Source: CAYSJU01 sp964431495 (GTDB taxonomy: Bacteria > Omnitrophota > Gorgyraeia > Tantalellales > Tantalellaceae). From it: a stretch of DNA of 64,000 bases. The notes under the pieces were generated by a model. It was not told the DNA's origin and did no database searches. It worked only from the letters and a program-made list of their open reading frames with translations. The DNA lies in contig CAYSJU010000006.1 of the NCBI GenBank assembly GCA_964431495.1, forward strand, positions 1 through 64,000, given 5' to 3'. Of this stretch, positions 47,945 through 56,638 are shown piece after piece (the first letter of the stretch is position 1; each line of letters begins with the position of its first letter). The translations under genes were made by a program, and so were the position numbers.

Positions 47945-50563
47945 ATGAGCAAAGAAAAAGAGAATATTTTTCTTATTGATGGCACCTCCTTCTGTTATCG
48001 GGCCTTTTACGCGATACAGGACCTGAGCACATCCAAAGGGATGCCCACAAACGCTATTTACGGTGTTATAAATATGCTTCGGAAGCTCATTAAAGAGCAC
48101 GATCCTGCAATGATGGCCGTTGTTTTTGACCTTAAGGGTCCGACGGTGCGGCATAAAAAGTATGAAAAATACAAGATACATCGCAAGCCGATGCCCGATG
48201 AACTGGCGACGCAGATCTCCCGGATAAAAGAGGTCATTACGGCGCATAACATCCCCGTGTATGAACTGCAGGGTTTTGAGGCGGATGACATTATCGCCAC
48301 GTTGGCTCAAAAAGCCGGCAAAAAGGGCCTGGACGTTATAATAGTCACCGGGGATAAAGACGCCCTTCAGCTTGTCGATGACAGGATCAAGGTCCTCAGT
48401 CCGCATCTGAAAGAGAGCAAGGTATACGACCGCGTCGAGGTGAAACGTAAATACGGGGTCGATCCAAAAGGCATGATCGAACTGATGGCATTTATGGGAG
48501 ATGCGAGCGATAATATCCCCGGGGTGAAGGGTATCGGCCAGGTCACCGCGCAAACACTTATAGATAAATACGGCAGCGTCGAGGGTGTTTATGAAAATAT
48601 CGATAAAATAACCTCGAAACCTTTAAAGGAGAAGCTGCTGAAGGGGAAGGAGATGGCCGTGTTGAGCAGGGAGCTTGTGATGCTGGATAAAGGTCTCCCC
48701 GTGGAGCTTGATATTGACAAGATGCGTCTGGGGGAACCCGACCAGGAGTGGCTCGCCAGGCTATACACGGAATTTGAGTTCCAGAAGCTGCTGAAAGCAC
48801 TGATGCCGGAAGAAAAGGAAGCGGTCAGGTATTCAGCTCGCAGCGGCGAAAAAGACATCAAAAGGATAATAGACCGGATAAAGAAAGAAAAGTTCATCTC
48901 CCTGAGTATGGCGGAAAACCCTGATACAGGAAGGATTTGCGGCATTGCTTTTTCACGAAAAGAAGGCGAAGCCGATTATATCCCGCTGGACGGGGACAGT
49001 GAAAACTCCCGGAAGATATTGAACATGCTGAAGGACATACTGGAAGACAGAAAGATAAAGAAGATCGCATATGACGTAAAGAAGGACCTTACCTGCCTGG
49101 AGCCTCATGGGTTCGGGATAGAGGATCCCAGGTTTGACGTTATGATAGCGGATTACCTGGCTGAACCGTCTCTTCCCAAACATGACCTTGCAAGTATCGC
49201 CATGAGGACCCTGGGGTACAATTTCTCTTCTGGAACTGACGATGCGCCGGCCAGCAGTTCGATCTGTGAACAGAGTGATATTATTTTGAGGCTGTACAGC
49301 AGGCTGGAAAGCGAGCTGGGAAAAAGACACCTGATGGACCTTTTTCTGAAGGTGGAGATGCCGCTTATAGATGTGCTCGCGCACATGGAAAAGGAAGGGG
49401 TCGGTATTGATGTGGCATATGTCAAAAAAATGTCGGCAAAAATAGGAAAGGAACTTGCCGGTGTGACAGAAAGGATCTATGACCTGGCAGGGGAAGAATT
49501 CAATATCAATTCTCCCAAACAGCTTCAGGTGATCCTTTTTGACAAACTTGAGCTCCCCGCGATGAAAAAGACAAAGACAGGGGCATCTACGGACGAGTCG
49601 GTCCTGCGCAAGCTCGCTCCGCTGCACCAGCTTCCGGCGGAACTCCTGGAATACAGGAAAATGAGCAAGCTTAAATCGACTTATTACGATTCAATACTGG
49701 AGATGACCGATAAGAAGACCCATAAACTCCATACGAATTTTAATCAGGCTGTTACTGCCACGGGCAGGCTTTCTTCAAGCGAGCCGAACCTTCAGAATAT
49801 CCCCATCAAGACCGAAGCGGGGAAAGAGATACGGCGCGCGTTCGTGCCGGGAGAGAAAGACAGGTTGATACTGGCGGCCGATTATTCACAGATCGAGCTC
49901 AGGATCCTTGCCCACCTTTCAGAAGACAAGGAGCTGTTAAAGGCGTTCAAAAAAGAAGAGGATGTCCATAAATTTACGGCGTCCTTGATATTTGACACTG
50001 CCCTTGGGGATGTCACGGACCGGATGCGGACAATGGCCAAGACCGTTAATTTTGGTATCGTCTACGGGATGAGCTCTTTTGGCCTGGCCAAGGATCTTGG
50101 CATAAGCGTGGGAGAGGCCCAGGAGTTCATTGATTCTTATTTCAGCAGGTATTCCGGGGTAAAAGCTTTCATTGACAAGACCATTGAAACGGCCAGAAAA
50201 AAGGGGTATGTCACGACATTGCTCAACCGGAGGCGGTATATACCCGAGATATCCAGTTCCAATGAACACATGAAAGGTTTTGCCGAGAGAGCGGCGATAA
50301 ACACGCGCGTCCAGGGATCAGCCGCTGATATCATAAAACTCGCGATGTTGGAATGTTACAGTGAGTTAAAGGATACCGGCGCGAAAATGATCATCCAGGT
50401 ACATGATGAGCTGATATTTACCATACCCAAAGACAAGACAAAGGATATCGCGAAGAAGGTCAAAGCTATAATGGAAGGGGTCCTGGCCCTGAAGGTTCCG
50501 CTCACCGTTAACATCGAGGCCGGTGAGAACTGGATGGACCTTGAACCAGTAGGATCAGGTTAA
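47945..50563 (+). CDS. polA: DNA polymerase I
   Basis: 872 residues. The 5' nuclease domain (about 1-290) has IFLIDGTSFCYRAFYAI, GFEADDIIATLA and MGDASDNIPGVKGIG. The central 3'-5' exonuclease-like region (about 300-490) lacks the catalytic FDTETD motif (the equivalent reads ISLSMAENP), so proofreading is probably lost. The polymerase domain is intact: motif A DYSQIELRILAHLSED, motif B RMRTMAKTVNFGIVYGMSS, motif C QVHDELIF. It fills gaps in repair and removes RNA primers. coaE starts 10 bp later. Confidence 0.96.
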   Translation: MSKEKENIFLIDGTSFCYRAFYAIQDLSTSKGMPTNAIYGVINMLRKLIKEHDPAMMAVVFDLKGPTVRHKKYEKYKIHRKPMPDELATQISRIKEVITAHNIPVYELQGFEADDIIATLAQKAGKKGLDVIIVTGDKDALQLVDDRIKVLSPHLKESKVYDRVEVKRKYGVDPKGMIELMAFMGDASDNIPGVKGIGQVTAQTLIDKYGSVEGVYENIDKITSKPLKEKLLKGKEMAVLSRELVMLDKGLPVELDIDKMRLGEPDQEWLARLYTEFEFQKLLKALMPEEKEAVRYSARSGEKDIKRIIDRIKKEKFISLSMAENPDTGRICGIAFSRKEGEADYIPLDGDSENSRKILNMLKDILEDRKIKKIAYDVKKDLTCLEPHGFGIEDPRFDVMIADYLAEPSLPKHDLASIAMRTLGYNFSSGTDDAPASSSICEQSDIILRLYSRLESELGKRHLMDLFLKVEMPLIDVLAHMEKEGVGIDVAYVKKMSAKIGKELAGVTERIYDLAGEEFNINSPKQLQVILFDKLELPAMKKTKTGASTDESVLRKLAPLHQLPAELLEYRKMSKLKSTYYDSILEMTDKKTHKLHTNFNQAVTATGRLSSSEPNLQNIPIKTEAGKEIRRAFVPGEKDRLILAADYSQIELRILAHLSEDKELLKAFKKEEDVHKFTASLIFDTALGDVTDRMRTMAKTVNFGIVYGMSSFGLAKDLGISVGEAQEFIDSYFSRYSGVKAFIDKTIETARKKGYVTTLLNRRRYIPEISSSNEHMKGFAERAAINTRVQGSAADIIKLAMLECYSELKDTGAKMIIQVHDELIFTIPKDKTKDIAKKVKAIMEGVLALKVPLTVNIEAGENWMDLEPVGSG

Positions 50564-50572
50564 TTTAGTAAT

Positions 50573-51163
50573 ATGGACAAGAAAAAAATAATCGGGATTA
50601 CGGGAGGATTGGCATCCGGAAAAACCACCGTGGCGGATATGCTGGCGGAAAAAGGTGCGGTAAAAATAGACGTGGACAAGATCGGCCACGAGTTGCTCGC
50701 GAAGAATGAGGATGTAAAACAGGCCGTGATCACGCTGTTCGGAGAAAAGATACTTTCGGAGGGGGACATAGACCGCGGGAAACTGCGGAAAGAGGCTTTT
50801 TGTGACGAGGAAAAGCTGGAGGGCCTTAACCGGCTGATGCACCCTCTGATGATCAAGCGCGTCAAGGATGAGGTAAGCCGCGTTTCAGAAGGCACTTTGT
50901 TGATCGATGCCGCGCTTCTGGTGGAGATGGGATTGAACGAGGCCACGGACTTTGTGGTCGTGGTGACTGCCGATGACGCGGTCAGGGTTAAAAGGGCGGC
51001 GGATATGGGCATTTCGGAAGAAGAGGCGAAGAATATAATCGCCAGGCAGATGCCTGTTTCCGAAAAGCTGGGATTCGCTGATTACAGAATAGATAATAAT
51101 GGTGATCCGAACACAATAAAAAAAGGAGTCAATAAGTTATGGAAAAAAATGCAAGAGCTGTAA
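50573..51163 (+). CDS. coaE: dephospho-CoA kinase
   Basis: 196 residues. The final step of coenzyme A synthesis. IIGITGGLASGKTTVADML is the P-loop, KIDVDKIGHELL the CoA-domain motif and LIDAALLVEMGLNEATDFVVVVTA the family core. polA-coaE-rho is a common order. It overlaps rho by 25 bp. Confidence 0.95.
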   Translation: MDKKKIIGITGGLASGKTTVADMLAEKGAVKIDVDKIGHELLAKNEDVKQAVITLFGEKILSEGDIDRGKLRKEAFCDEEKLEGLNRLMHPLMIKRVKDEVSRVSEGTLLIDAALLVEMGLNEATDFVVVVTADDAVRVKRAADMGISEEEAKNIIARQMPVSEKLGFADYRIDNNGDPNTIKKGVNKLWKKMQEL

Positions 51164-52446
51164 AGAGCGGTAGAAAGAGTCATAGTGATGACGAGCTGGA
51201 TATAGTAAAACTCAAGAACATGAAGATCTCCGAACTCACGGAACTCGCGAAGAATCTGGGCATAAACGGCATAAGCGGGATGAAAAAACACGACCTTATT
51301 TTCAAGGTGCTCCAGACTAAAATAGAAAAAAGCGGTCTGGCGTATGGTGAAGGTGTTTTAGAGGTCCTGGACGACGGGTTCGGTTTTCTAAGGAGTTCGG
51401 ATTATAACTATCTGCCATGTCCCGACGATATATACGTGTCGCCGTCGCAGATACGGCGTTTCAATCTGAAAACCGGAGATACCGTGAGCGGCCAGATCAG
51501 GCCGCCCAAGGAAGGTGAGCGGTATTTTGCTCTTTTAAAAGTGGAGGCCGTGAATTTCGGAAATCCCGAAGCCGCCAAGAACAAGATCTTCTTTGAAAAT
51601 CTTACCCCGTTGTATCCGGACGACAGATTTGTCCTGGAAACCACCCCGGATGAGATATCCATGAGGACAATGGACCTTTTGACGCCTGTGGGCAAGGGGC
51701 AGAGAGGCCTGATCGTGGCGGCTCCTTACAGCGGTAAGACCGTTTTCCTGCAGAAGTTCGCCAACGCCATAAGCCATAATTATCCCGAGGCCAAACTTTT
51801 CATCCTGCTTATAGATGAAAGGCCAGAAGAGGTGACCGATATGCAGAGGTCCGTCAACGCTGAGGTCATAAGCTCGACCTTTGATGAACCCGCCCAGAGA
51901 CATATCCAGGTCTCCAGGATGGTTTTGGAAAAGGCAAAGCGTCTTGTGGAGCATCAGCAGGATGTGGTGATACTCCTGGACTCAATAACGAGACTTGCGC
52001 GCGCGCACAATGCCGTTGCCCCGCATTCCGGAAAGATCCTTTCCGGCGGTGTTGATTCAAATGCCCTGCACGAACCCAAGCGGTTTTTCGGCACAGCCCG
52101 GAACGTGGAAGAGGGGGGGAGCCTTACGATAGTCGCGACCGCTCTTGTTGATACAGGCAGCCGCATGGACGAGGTCATTTTTGAAGAGTTCAAAGGCACG
52201 GGTAACATGGAGATGCAGCTGGACAGGTCCTTGTTCAATCGCAGGATATATCCCGCGATCGACATCAAACGGTCAAACACCCGTAAAGAGGAACTTCTGG
52301 TAGAAGAGGGCGAACTACAGAAAGTATGGCTTATGCGTAAGGCATTGAGTGACCTTGACGGTGCGGAGGCCATGAAGTTGTTGATAGATCGTCTGAAAAA
52401 GACAAAAACCAATAAAGACTTTCTACAAAATCTAAGCAAAGTATAA
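51139..52446 (+). CDS. rho: transcription termination factor Rho
   Basis: 435 residues. Rho is the hexameric RNA translocase that ends transcription. The N-terminal helical module ([32 protein letters not shown]) and the cold-shock-like primary RNA-binding site ([22 protein letters not shown]) are followed by the RecA-like motor ([16 protein letters not shown] and [27 protein letters not shown]-like end). The P-loop reads APYSGKT where PPKAGKT or PPRTGKT is usual. It is the last gene of the polA unit. Confidence 0.96.
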   Translation: [435 protein letters not shown]

Positions 52447-52734
52447 TAGTCTAGATCCTGCAGAGAAAAAGCCCGTTATTATCAGCTCTGGTGAGGTTCG
52501 CTTCGATACATGTTGTTTGAAAGTCGACGCGTGTACTTTTCGGTGTAAAATAAACGCAGCTGGTTATTGGTAACAGTTCGGTTATCCAGGACAGTAGGGG
52601 TTCGGTTAGTGGTCGTTCAAAGGCTGTTTTTGCACTTGCGGCTCAATCAAACGCGGGTATTTTACACCTGTAAGCACACCCGTCGCTCTTTTTCAAAATA
52701 ACCGTATAACTCATAGCCTAAATGATTAAAATAC
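52447..52734. other. rho-rpmE spacer with a third long imperfect hairpin
   Basis: This 367-bp spacer holds no gene. GGTGTAAAATA (52542-52552) is exactly complementary to TATTTTACACC (52658-52668), and CGACGCGTGT (52525-52534) to ACACCCGTCG (52676-52685) with one mismatch, giving a 161-bp folded unit. Its centre has repeated GTTCGGTTA words (AGTTCGGTTATCC, GGTTCGGTTAGTGG) but no tRNA or other RNA that I recognise. Confidence 0.6.
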
Positions 52735-52762
52735 TTGATATTTATGGATTTTTTAGTAAAAT
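52735..52762 (+). promoter_or_regulatory. promoter of rpmE-prfA
   Basis: TTGATA at 52735-52740, 16 bp, TAAAAT at 52757-52762. The AT-rich leader contains TATATAATAAAATAG and ends in GAGGAGGTTAGGA. Confidence 0.5.
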
Positions 52763-52813
52763 GTTTAGACTATCTATTATATAATAAAATAGTAAATATA
52801 GAGGAGGTTAGGA

Positions 52814-53056
52814 GTGAAGAAAGGCATCCATCCGAAGCTTATTGATTCGACTATTGTATGCGCGTGTGGCAATACTGTTCATACACGGTCGACCAAGGAA
52901 AAGATTCATGTCGAGATATGTTCCAAGTGCCATCCATTTTACACCGGGAAACAGAAGCTCGTTGACTCTGCCGGCAGGGTAGACCGTTTCAGAAAACGTT
53001 ACGCTTCGACGAAAAAAGAGAAGGAAGAAGCGGAGCAAGAAGAGAAGGATAAGTAA
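52814..53056 (+). CDS. rpmE: 50S ribosomal protein L31
   Basis: 80 residues. MKKGIHPKL, then CACG (residues about 16-19) and CSKCHPFYTGKQKLVDSAGRVDRFRKRY identify zinc-type L31. GTG 52814 is the start, with GAGGAGG at 52801-52807 upstream. The tail is charged (KKEKEEAEQEEKDK), longer than usual, as also in L32 here. It precedes prfA-prmC-murA. Confidence 0.95.
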   Translation: MKKGIHPKLIDSTIVCACGNTVHTRSTKEKIHVEICSKCHPFYTGKQKLVDSAGRVDRFRKRYASTKKEKEEAEQEEKDK

Positions 53057-53065
53057 ACTAAGGCG

Positions 53066-54139
53066 ATGGTATTCGAAGAACTTAGCAGGAAAAAAGAACA
53101 GTTTGGGGCACTTGAGAAAGAACTTTCGTCTCCGGGACTTTTATCAGACCGCGATAGATACAGGGAAAAGGCAAAAGAATACGCTGAACTGAAAGAGATC
53201 ATCGGTGAATATGATAAGTATCTTGAGCTGGAAAAGGAAAAAGCTTCCCTGGAAAAGGTCATTAAAGAAGAAGGGGACGGGAGCGAATATACCCTTCTGG
53301 CGAAAAAAGAATTAAGCAGCGTACTAAAAGCGCTGGAAGTGAAGAAAAAAGCCCTGGAAGACATGTTTCTGGAAGAGGAGTCCGGCGATTACAGGAAGAA
53401 TGTTATCATGGAGATCAGGGCCGGTACCGGCGGGATCGAAGCGAGCCTGTTCGCGTCTGATCTTTATAAGATGTACACAAAATACGCTGCCCGGAAAGGG
53501 TGGAAGATATCCGTTCTAAGCCTTAGTGGATCCGAGATGGGCGGTATCAAGGAGATAATCTTCGCCGTCGAAGGGAAGAACATTTTCAAGTTTCTGAGAT
53601 TTGAAATGGGCACTCACAGGGTCCAGCGGGTGCCGGAGACCGAATCAGGGGGAAGGATCCATACCTCCGCGTCCACTGTCGCGGTTCTGCCGGAAGCGAA
53701 AGACGTTGAGGCGGAGATCGATCCCCAGGATATTAAGGTGGATGTCTACAGGTCCTCTGGCGCCGGCGGTCAGCATGTCAATGTGACCGACTCTGCCGTG
53801 CGTATAACGCATGGGCCTACGGGGATCGTTGTGACCTGCCAGGATGAAAGAAGCCAGCACAAGAATAAAGCGAAGGCCATGCGCGTGTTAAAGATGCGTA
53901 TTCTGGAAAAAAGAGAAGAAGAGCAGAGAAAAGAGATCTCGGAAGAGAGGAAGAAGCAGGTGGGTAGCGGGGACCGGTCCGAGAAAATAAGGACCTATAA
54001 TTTCCCCGAGAACAGGGTGACCGATCACCGGATAAAGCTTTCATTGTATAATCTTTCGAATATACTGGAAGGCGATCTGGAGGAGATCATTTCAGCGCTG
54101 CTCAAAGAAGATAGAACGCTGAAATTATTGGCAGGGTAA
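53066..54139 (+). CDS. prfA: peptide chain release factor 1
   Basis: 357 residues. RF1 reads UAA and UAG. The catalytic GGQ lies in SSGAGGQHVNVTDSAVRITHGPTGIVV, with QDERSQHKNKAKAM after it. The anticodon-like recognition loop region and the N-terminal coiled coil (ELSRKKEQFGALEKELSS) are of normal length. The methyltransferase that modifies the GGQ glutamine, prmC, is downstream. Confidence 0.96.
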   Translation: MVFEELSRKKEQFGALEKELSSPGLLSDRDRYREKAKEYAELKEIIGEYDKYLELEKEKASLEKVIKEEGDGSEYTLLAKKELSSVLKALEVKKKALEDMFLEEESGDYRKNVIMEIRAGTGGIEASLFASDLYKMYTKYAARKGWKISVLSLSGSEMGGIKEIIFAVEGKNIFKFLRFEMGTHRVQRVPETESGGRIHTSASTVAVLPEAKDVEAEIDPQDIKVDVYRSSGAGGQHVNVTDSAVRITHGPTGIVVTCQDERSQHKNKAKAMRVLKMRILEKREEEQRKEISEERKKQVGSGDRSEKIRTYNFPENRVTDHRIKLSLYNLSNILEGDLEEIISALLKEDRTLKLLAG

Positions 54140-54299
54140 AGAGCGAAAAATGAAAAACCAAAGTCTAAAACTAAAAATTTTTCAAGAAAACCCTTTGCTG
54201 AATATATCAACTAAAATGTCTCATTTTTCAGGGGAGCCGATAGTTTTTATTGTTAAATTATAATTTTCCATTTTTAACTTTAACTTTTTAATCGTATCC
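54140..54299. other. AT-rich spacer between prfA and prmC
   Basis: 160 bp with AAAAATGAAAAACCAAAG and CTAAAACTAAAAATTTTTC words resembling the GAAAAGTG spacer repeats, then TTTTTAACTTTAACTTTTTAA. No gene and no promoter that I would defend. It occupies the place where the missing N-terminal domain of prmC would be encoded. Confidence 0.5.
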
Positions 54300-54977
54300 A
54301 TGGATCATATTGACACTGTTCCTATTCAATACAGAGAAGGTAGCGCAAGTTTTCTGGGCATGGACATTCTCGTGGACCCGAGGGTCTTCATACCTCGTCC
54401 GGAAACAGAGCTTCTGATACGGACGGTAGCCGATATTTGCAAAAAAGGGTTTCGGGAAAATCCGTTCATTCTTGACATAGGCACCGGAAGCGGCGTTGTT
54501 CCTCTCGGGCTGACAAGGTCCATAGAAGGATGCCGGGTAATCAGTGTTGACATATCGCGGAACGCGTTGGATGTAGCTGAGCAGAATATCGCCAGGTATG
54601 GACACGGGGGGGATATAACCCTGGCGAGGTCTGATATGTTCGAGGTTTTCGGTGCCGAACATGAAGGCCTTTTCGACGCGGTAGTGTCCAATCCGCCGTA
54701 TGTGTCGGACTCCGATTATGAAGAACTTGACCAGTGGGTAAAAGCCGAGCCGCGCGTTGCCCTGTATGCTGGAGAGGAGGGGCTGGACCATCTCAGGGTC
54801 CTGGCCGAAGAAAGTTCCAGGTTCCTTAAACCGGACGGGTTTGCGGCCGTGGAAGTCGGATATGACCAGGCGCAAAAAGTAAAGGACCTGTTCGAGCGGG
54901 ACGGGTTCAGCAGGGTTGAGGGATTCGACGATTTTAATAATTACGAGCGGGTTATCGTGGGATGGAAAAATGGATAA
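54300..54977 (+). CDS. prmC: release factor glutamine methyltransferase, catalytic domain only
   Basis: 225 residues against about 280 in most species. The SAM-dependent core is complete: VFIPRPETELLI, ILDIGTGSGVVPLGL, VDISRNALDVAEQN and the catalytic NPPYV. The N-terminal helical bundle (about 60-70 residues) that helps dock the release factor is missing; the protein begins just before the YREGSASFLGMDI strand. No ribosome binding site is visible near ATG 54300. The prfA-prmC-murA context fixes the assignment. It overlaps murA by 8 bp. Confidence 0.9.
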   Translation: MDHIDTVPIQYREGSASFLGMDILVDPRVFIPRPETELLIRTVADICKKGFRENPFILDIGTGSGVVPLGLTRSIEGCRVISVDISRNALDVAEQNIARYGHGGDITLARSDMFEVFGAEHEGLFDAVVSNPPYVSDSDYEELDQWVKAEPRVALYAGEEGLDHLRVLAEESSRFLKPDGFAAVEVGYDQAQKVKDLFERDGFSRVEGFDDFNNYERVIVGWKNG

Positions 54978-56238
54978 ATTGATCATAGAGGGCGGGAACA
55001 GGTTATCGGGAACGGTACGCATCAGCGGGTCGAAGAACGCGTGCCTTCCGATCCTCGGGGCTTCGTTGCTTACGAACGAAGAATGCCGCATCGAGAATAT
55101 CCCTGACCTGAAAGATGTTTCCACCATGCTCAGGATAATTTCTTCCCTGGGACGGGAAGTGAAGCGCTCCGGAGACGCCATAACAGTGGCCAGTGGGGAC
55201 GCCACTAACCGGATCGCGGTGTACGAATTGGTCAGCACCATGCGCGCGTCAATAGTGGTTCTTGGCTCGCTTCTGGCAAAATACGGTGAAGCTAAAGTGT
55301 CTTTTCCCGGTGGGTGCGTGATCGGCCCAAGGCCTATAAACCTGCATTTGAAGGGACTGCGCGCGCTTGGCGCGGATATAAGCGTAAAAGAAGGATATAT
55401 TGTCGCTAAAGCGAAAAAACTGAAAGGTACCAAGATATATCTTGGGGGACATTTCGGATCCAGCGTGCTGGCTACGGCAAACACCCTTATGGCAGCGGTT
55501 CTTGCCGAGGGGCAGACCATGGTAGAGAACGCGGCATGTGAGCCCGAGATCGTGGATCTGGTGAATTTTCTGACAGCCATGGGGGCCGAGATAAATGGAG
55601 CCGGCACCCCGACGATACAGATCAACGGAGTCCGGGAATTAAAAGGCGCTGAGCACAGGATAATCCCGGACAGGATAGAGGCTGGGACATATATGATCGC
55701 GTCAGTCATCACGGGAAGTAAGCTGTTCCTTGAGAACGCGGTATGCGAACACAACATGGCGCTTATTGACAAATTAAAAGAAGCAGGAGCAGGCATAGAC
55801 GAGAAAGATAATGGGATCGAAGTATATCATACGGGCGGAAACACACGCGCGACAGACATTACAACGCTTACATATCCGGGGTTTCCTACGGACCTGCAGG
55901 CCCAGATGATGAGTCTGGCGACCGTCGGCGACGGGATCAGCGTGATAACGGAAAAGATATATCCAGAAAGGTTCATCCATATTAGCGAGCTTAACAGGAT
56001 GGGCGCTGATATAATCCTCGAAGGATCCACAGCCATTATCAAGGGAGCCAGAAAACTGACAGGCGCGCCTGTTATGGCATCGGATCTCAGGGCGTCGGCG
56101 GCGCTTGTCCTCGCAGGGCTGGTGGCGGAAGGACGCACGGAAATATCGCGTGTTTATCATCTGGACAGAGGATATGAACATATAGAAGACAAACTTTCAG
56201 CCGTCGGAGCGAATATCCGGCGGGTAAAAGAGCAGTAA
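54970..56238 (+). CDS. murA: UDP-N-acetylglucosamine 1-carboxyvinyltransferase
   Basis: 422 residues from ATG 54970. MurA makes enolpyruvyl-UDP-GlcNAc, the first committed step of peptidoglycan synthesis. LIIEGGNRLSGTVRISGSKNACLPIL is the N-terminal signature; the active-site Cys, target of fosfomycin, is in SFPGGCVIGPRPINLH. RASAALVLAGLVAEGRTEI and HLDRGYEHIEDKL are the C-terminal signature. A start at 54916 is open but lies inside prmC. Confidence 0.96.
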   Translation: MDKLIIEGGNRLSGTVRISGSKNACLPILGASLLTNEECRIENIPDLKDVSTMLRIISSLGREVKRSGDAITVASGDATNRIAVYELVSTMRASIVVLGSLLAKYGEAKVSFPGGCVIGPRPINLHLKGLRALGADISVKEGYIVAKAKKLKGTKIYLGGHFGSSVLATANTLMAAVLAEGQTMVENAACEPEIVDLVNFLTAMGAEINGAGTPTIQINGVRELKGAEHRIIPDRIEAGTYMIASVITGSKLFLENAVCEHNMALIDKLKEAGAGIDEKDNGIEVYHTGGNTRATDITTLTYPGFPTDLQAQMMSLATVGDGISVITEKIYPERFIHISELNRMGADIILEGSTAIIKGARKLTGAPVMASDLRASAALVLAGLVAEGRTEISRVYHLDRGYEHIEDKLSAVGANIRRVKEQ

Positions 56239-56263
56239 CCCGGTGACAAAAGGAGGAGAATAA

Positions 56264-56503
56264 ATGGCAGTAGTTCTGAGGATGAAAAGGATGGGCGCAA
56301 AGAAGAAGCCTTTTTACCGTATCGTAGCTGTGACAAAATCATTAAAACGAGACGGCAAGGTGCTGGAAGAAATAGGGCATTATGATCCCAAAATAAAGGA
56401 CGGCAACGTTTCTTTGAAGAAAGAGCGGATAGAATACTGGTTAAGGAACGGTGCGAAACCATCCGAGACGGTTAAGAGTTTTCTTAAGAAGATGGGGATA
56501 TAG
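56264..56503 (+). CDS. rpsP: 30S ribosomal protein S16
   Basis: 79 residues. VVLRMKRMGAKKKPFYRIVAVTKSLKRDGKVLEEIGHYDP is typical of S16, and WLRNGAKPSETVKSFLKKMGI its C-terminus. AAAGGAGGAG precedes ATG 56264. In most bacteria rpsP is followed by a KH-domain gene and rimM; both are absent here and replaced by a repeat-filled spacer. Confidence 0.96.
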   Translation: MAVVLRMKRMGAKKKPFYRIVAVTKSLKRDGKVLEEIGHYDPKIKDGNVSLKKERIEYWLRNGAKPSETVKSFLKKMGI

Positions 56504-56507
56504 AAAT

Positions 56508-56632
56508 GGGCTGTCAGGTTATCAGGACATCAGGTTGAAGCATATCGGGATATCAGGAGATCAGGAGAAGAACCCGATATTCTGATAACCACACCCCGAT
56601 ACCCCGGTAGCCTGATATCCGATGTTTTGTTA
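56508..56632. repeat. ATCAGG degenerate repeats between rpsP and trmD
   Basis: GTCAGGTTATCAGGACATCA, GGATATCAGGAGATCAGGAG, and on the right the complements CGATATTCTGATAACC and GCCTGATATCCGATG. About 125 bp of one word family with inverted symmetry. No coding capacity. Confidence 0.7.
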
Positions 56633-56638
56633 TAGATA

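Noticed and set aside
52560..52625. tRNA-like segment with GGTTCGGTTA
   Set aside because: No acceptor stem, no CCA, and the words do not fall in a cloverleaf.
54288..55796. 502-residue open frame on the minus strand
   Set aside because: Fully antisense to prmC and murA, both of which have intact catalytic motifs; composition is rich in Ser and Pro as expected for a shadow frame.
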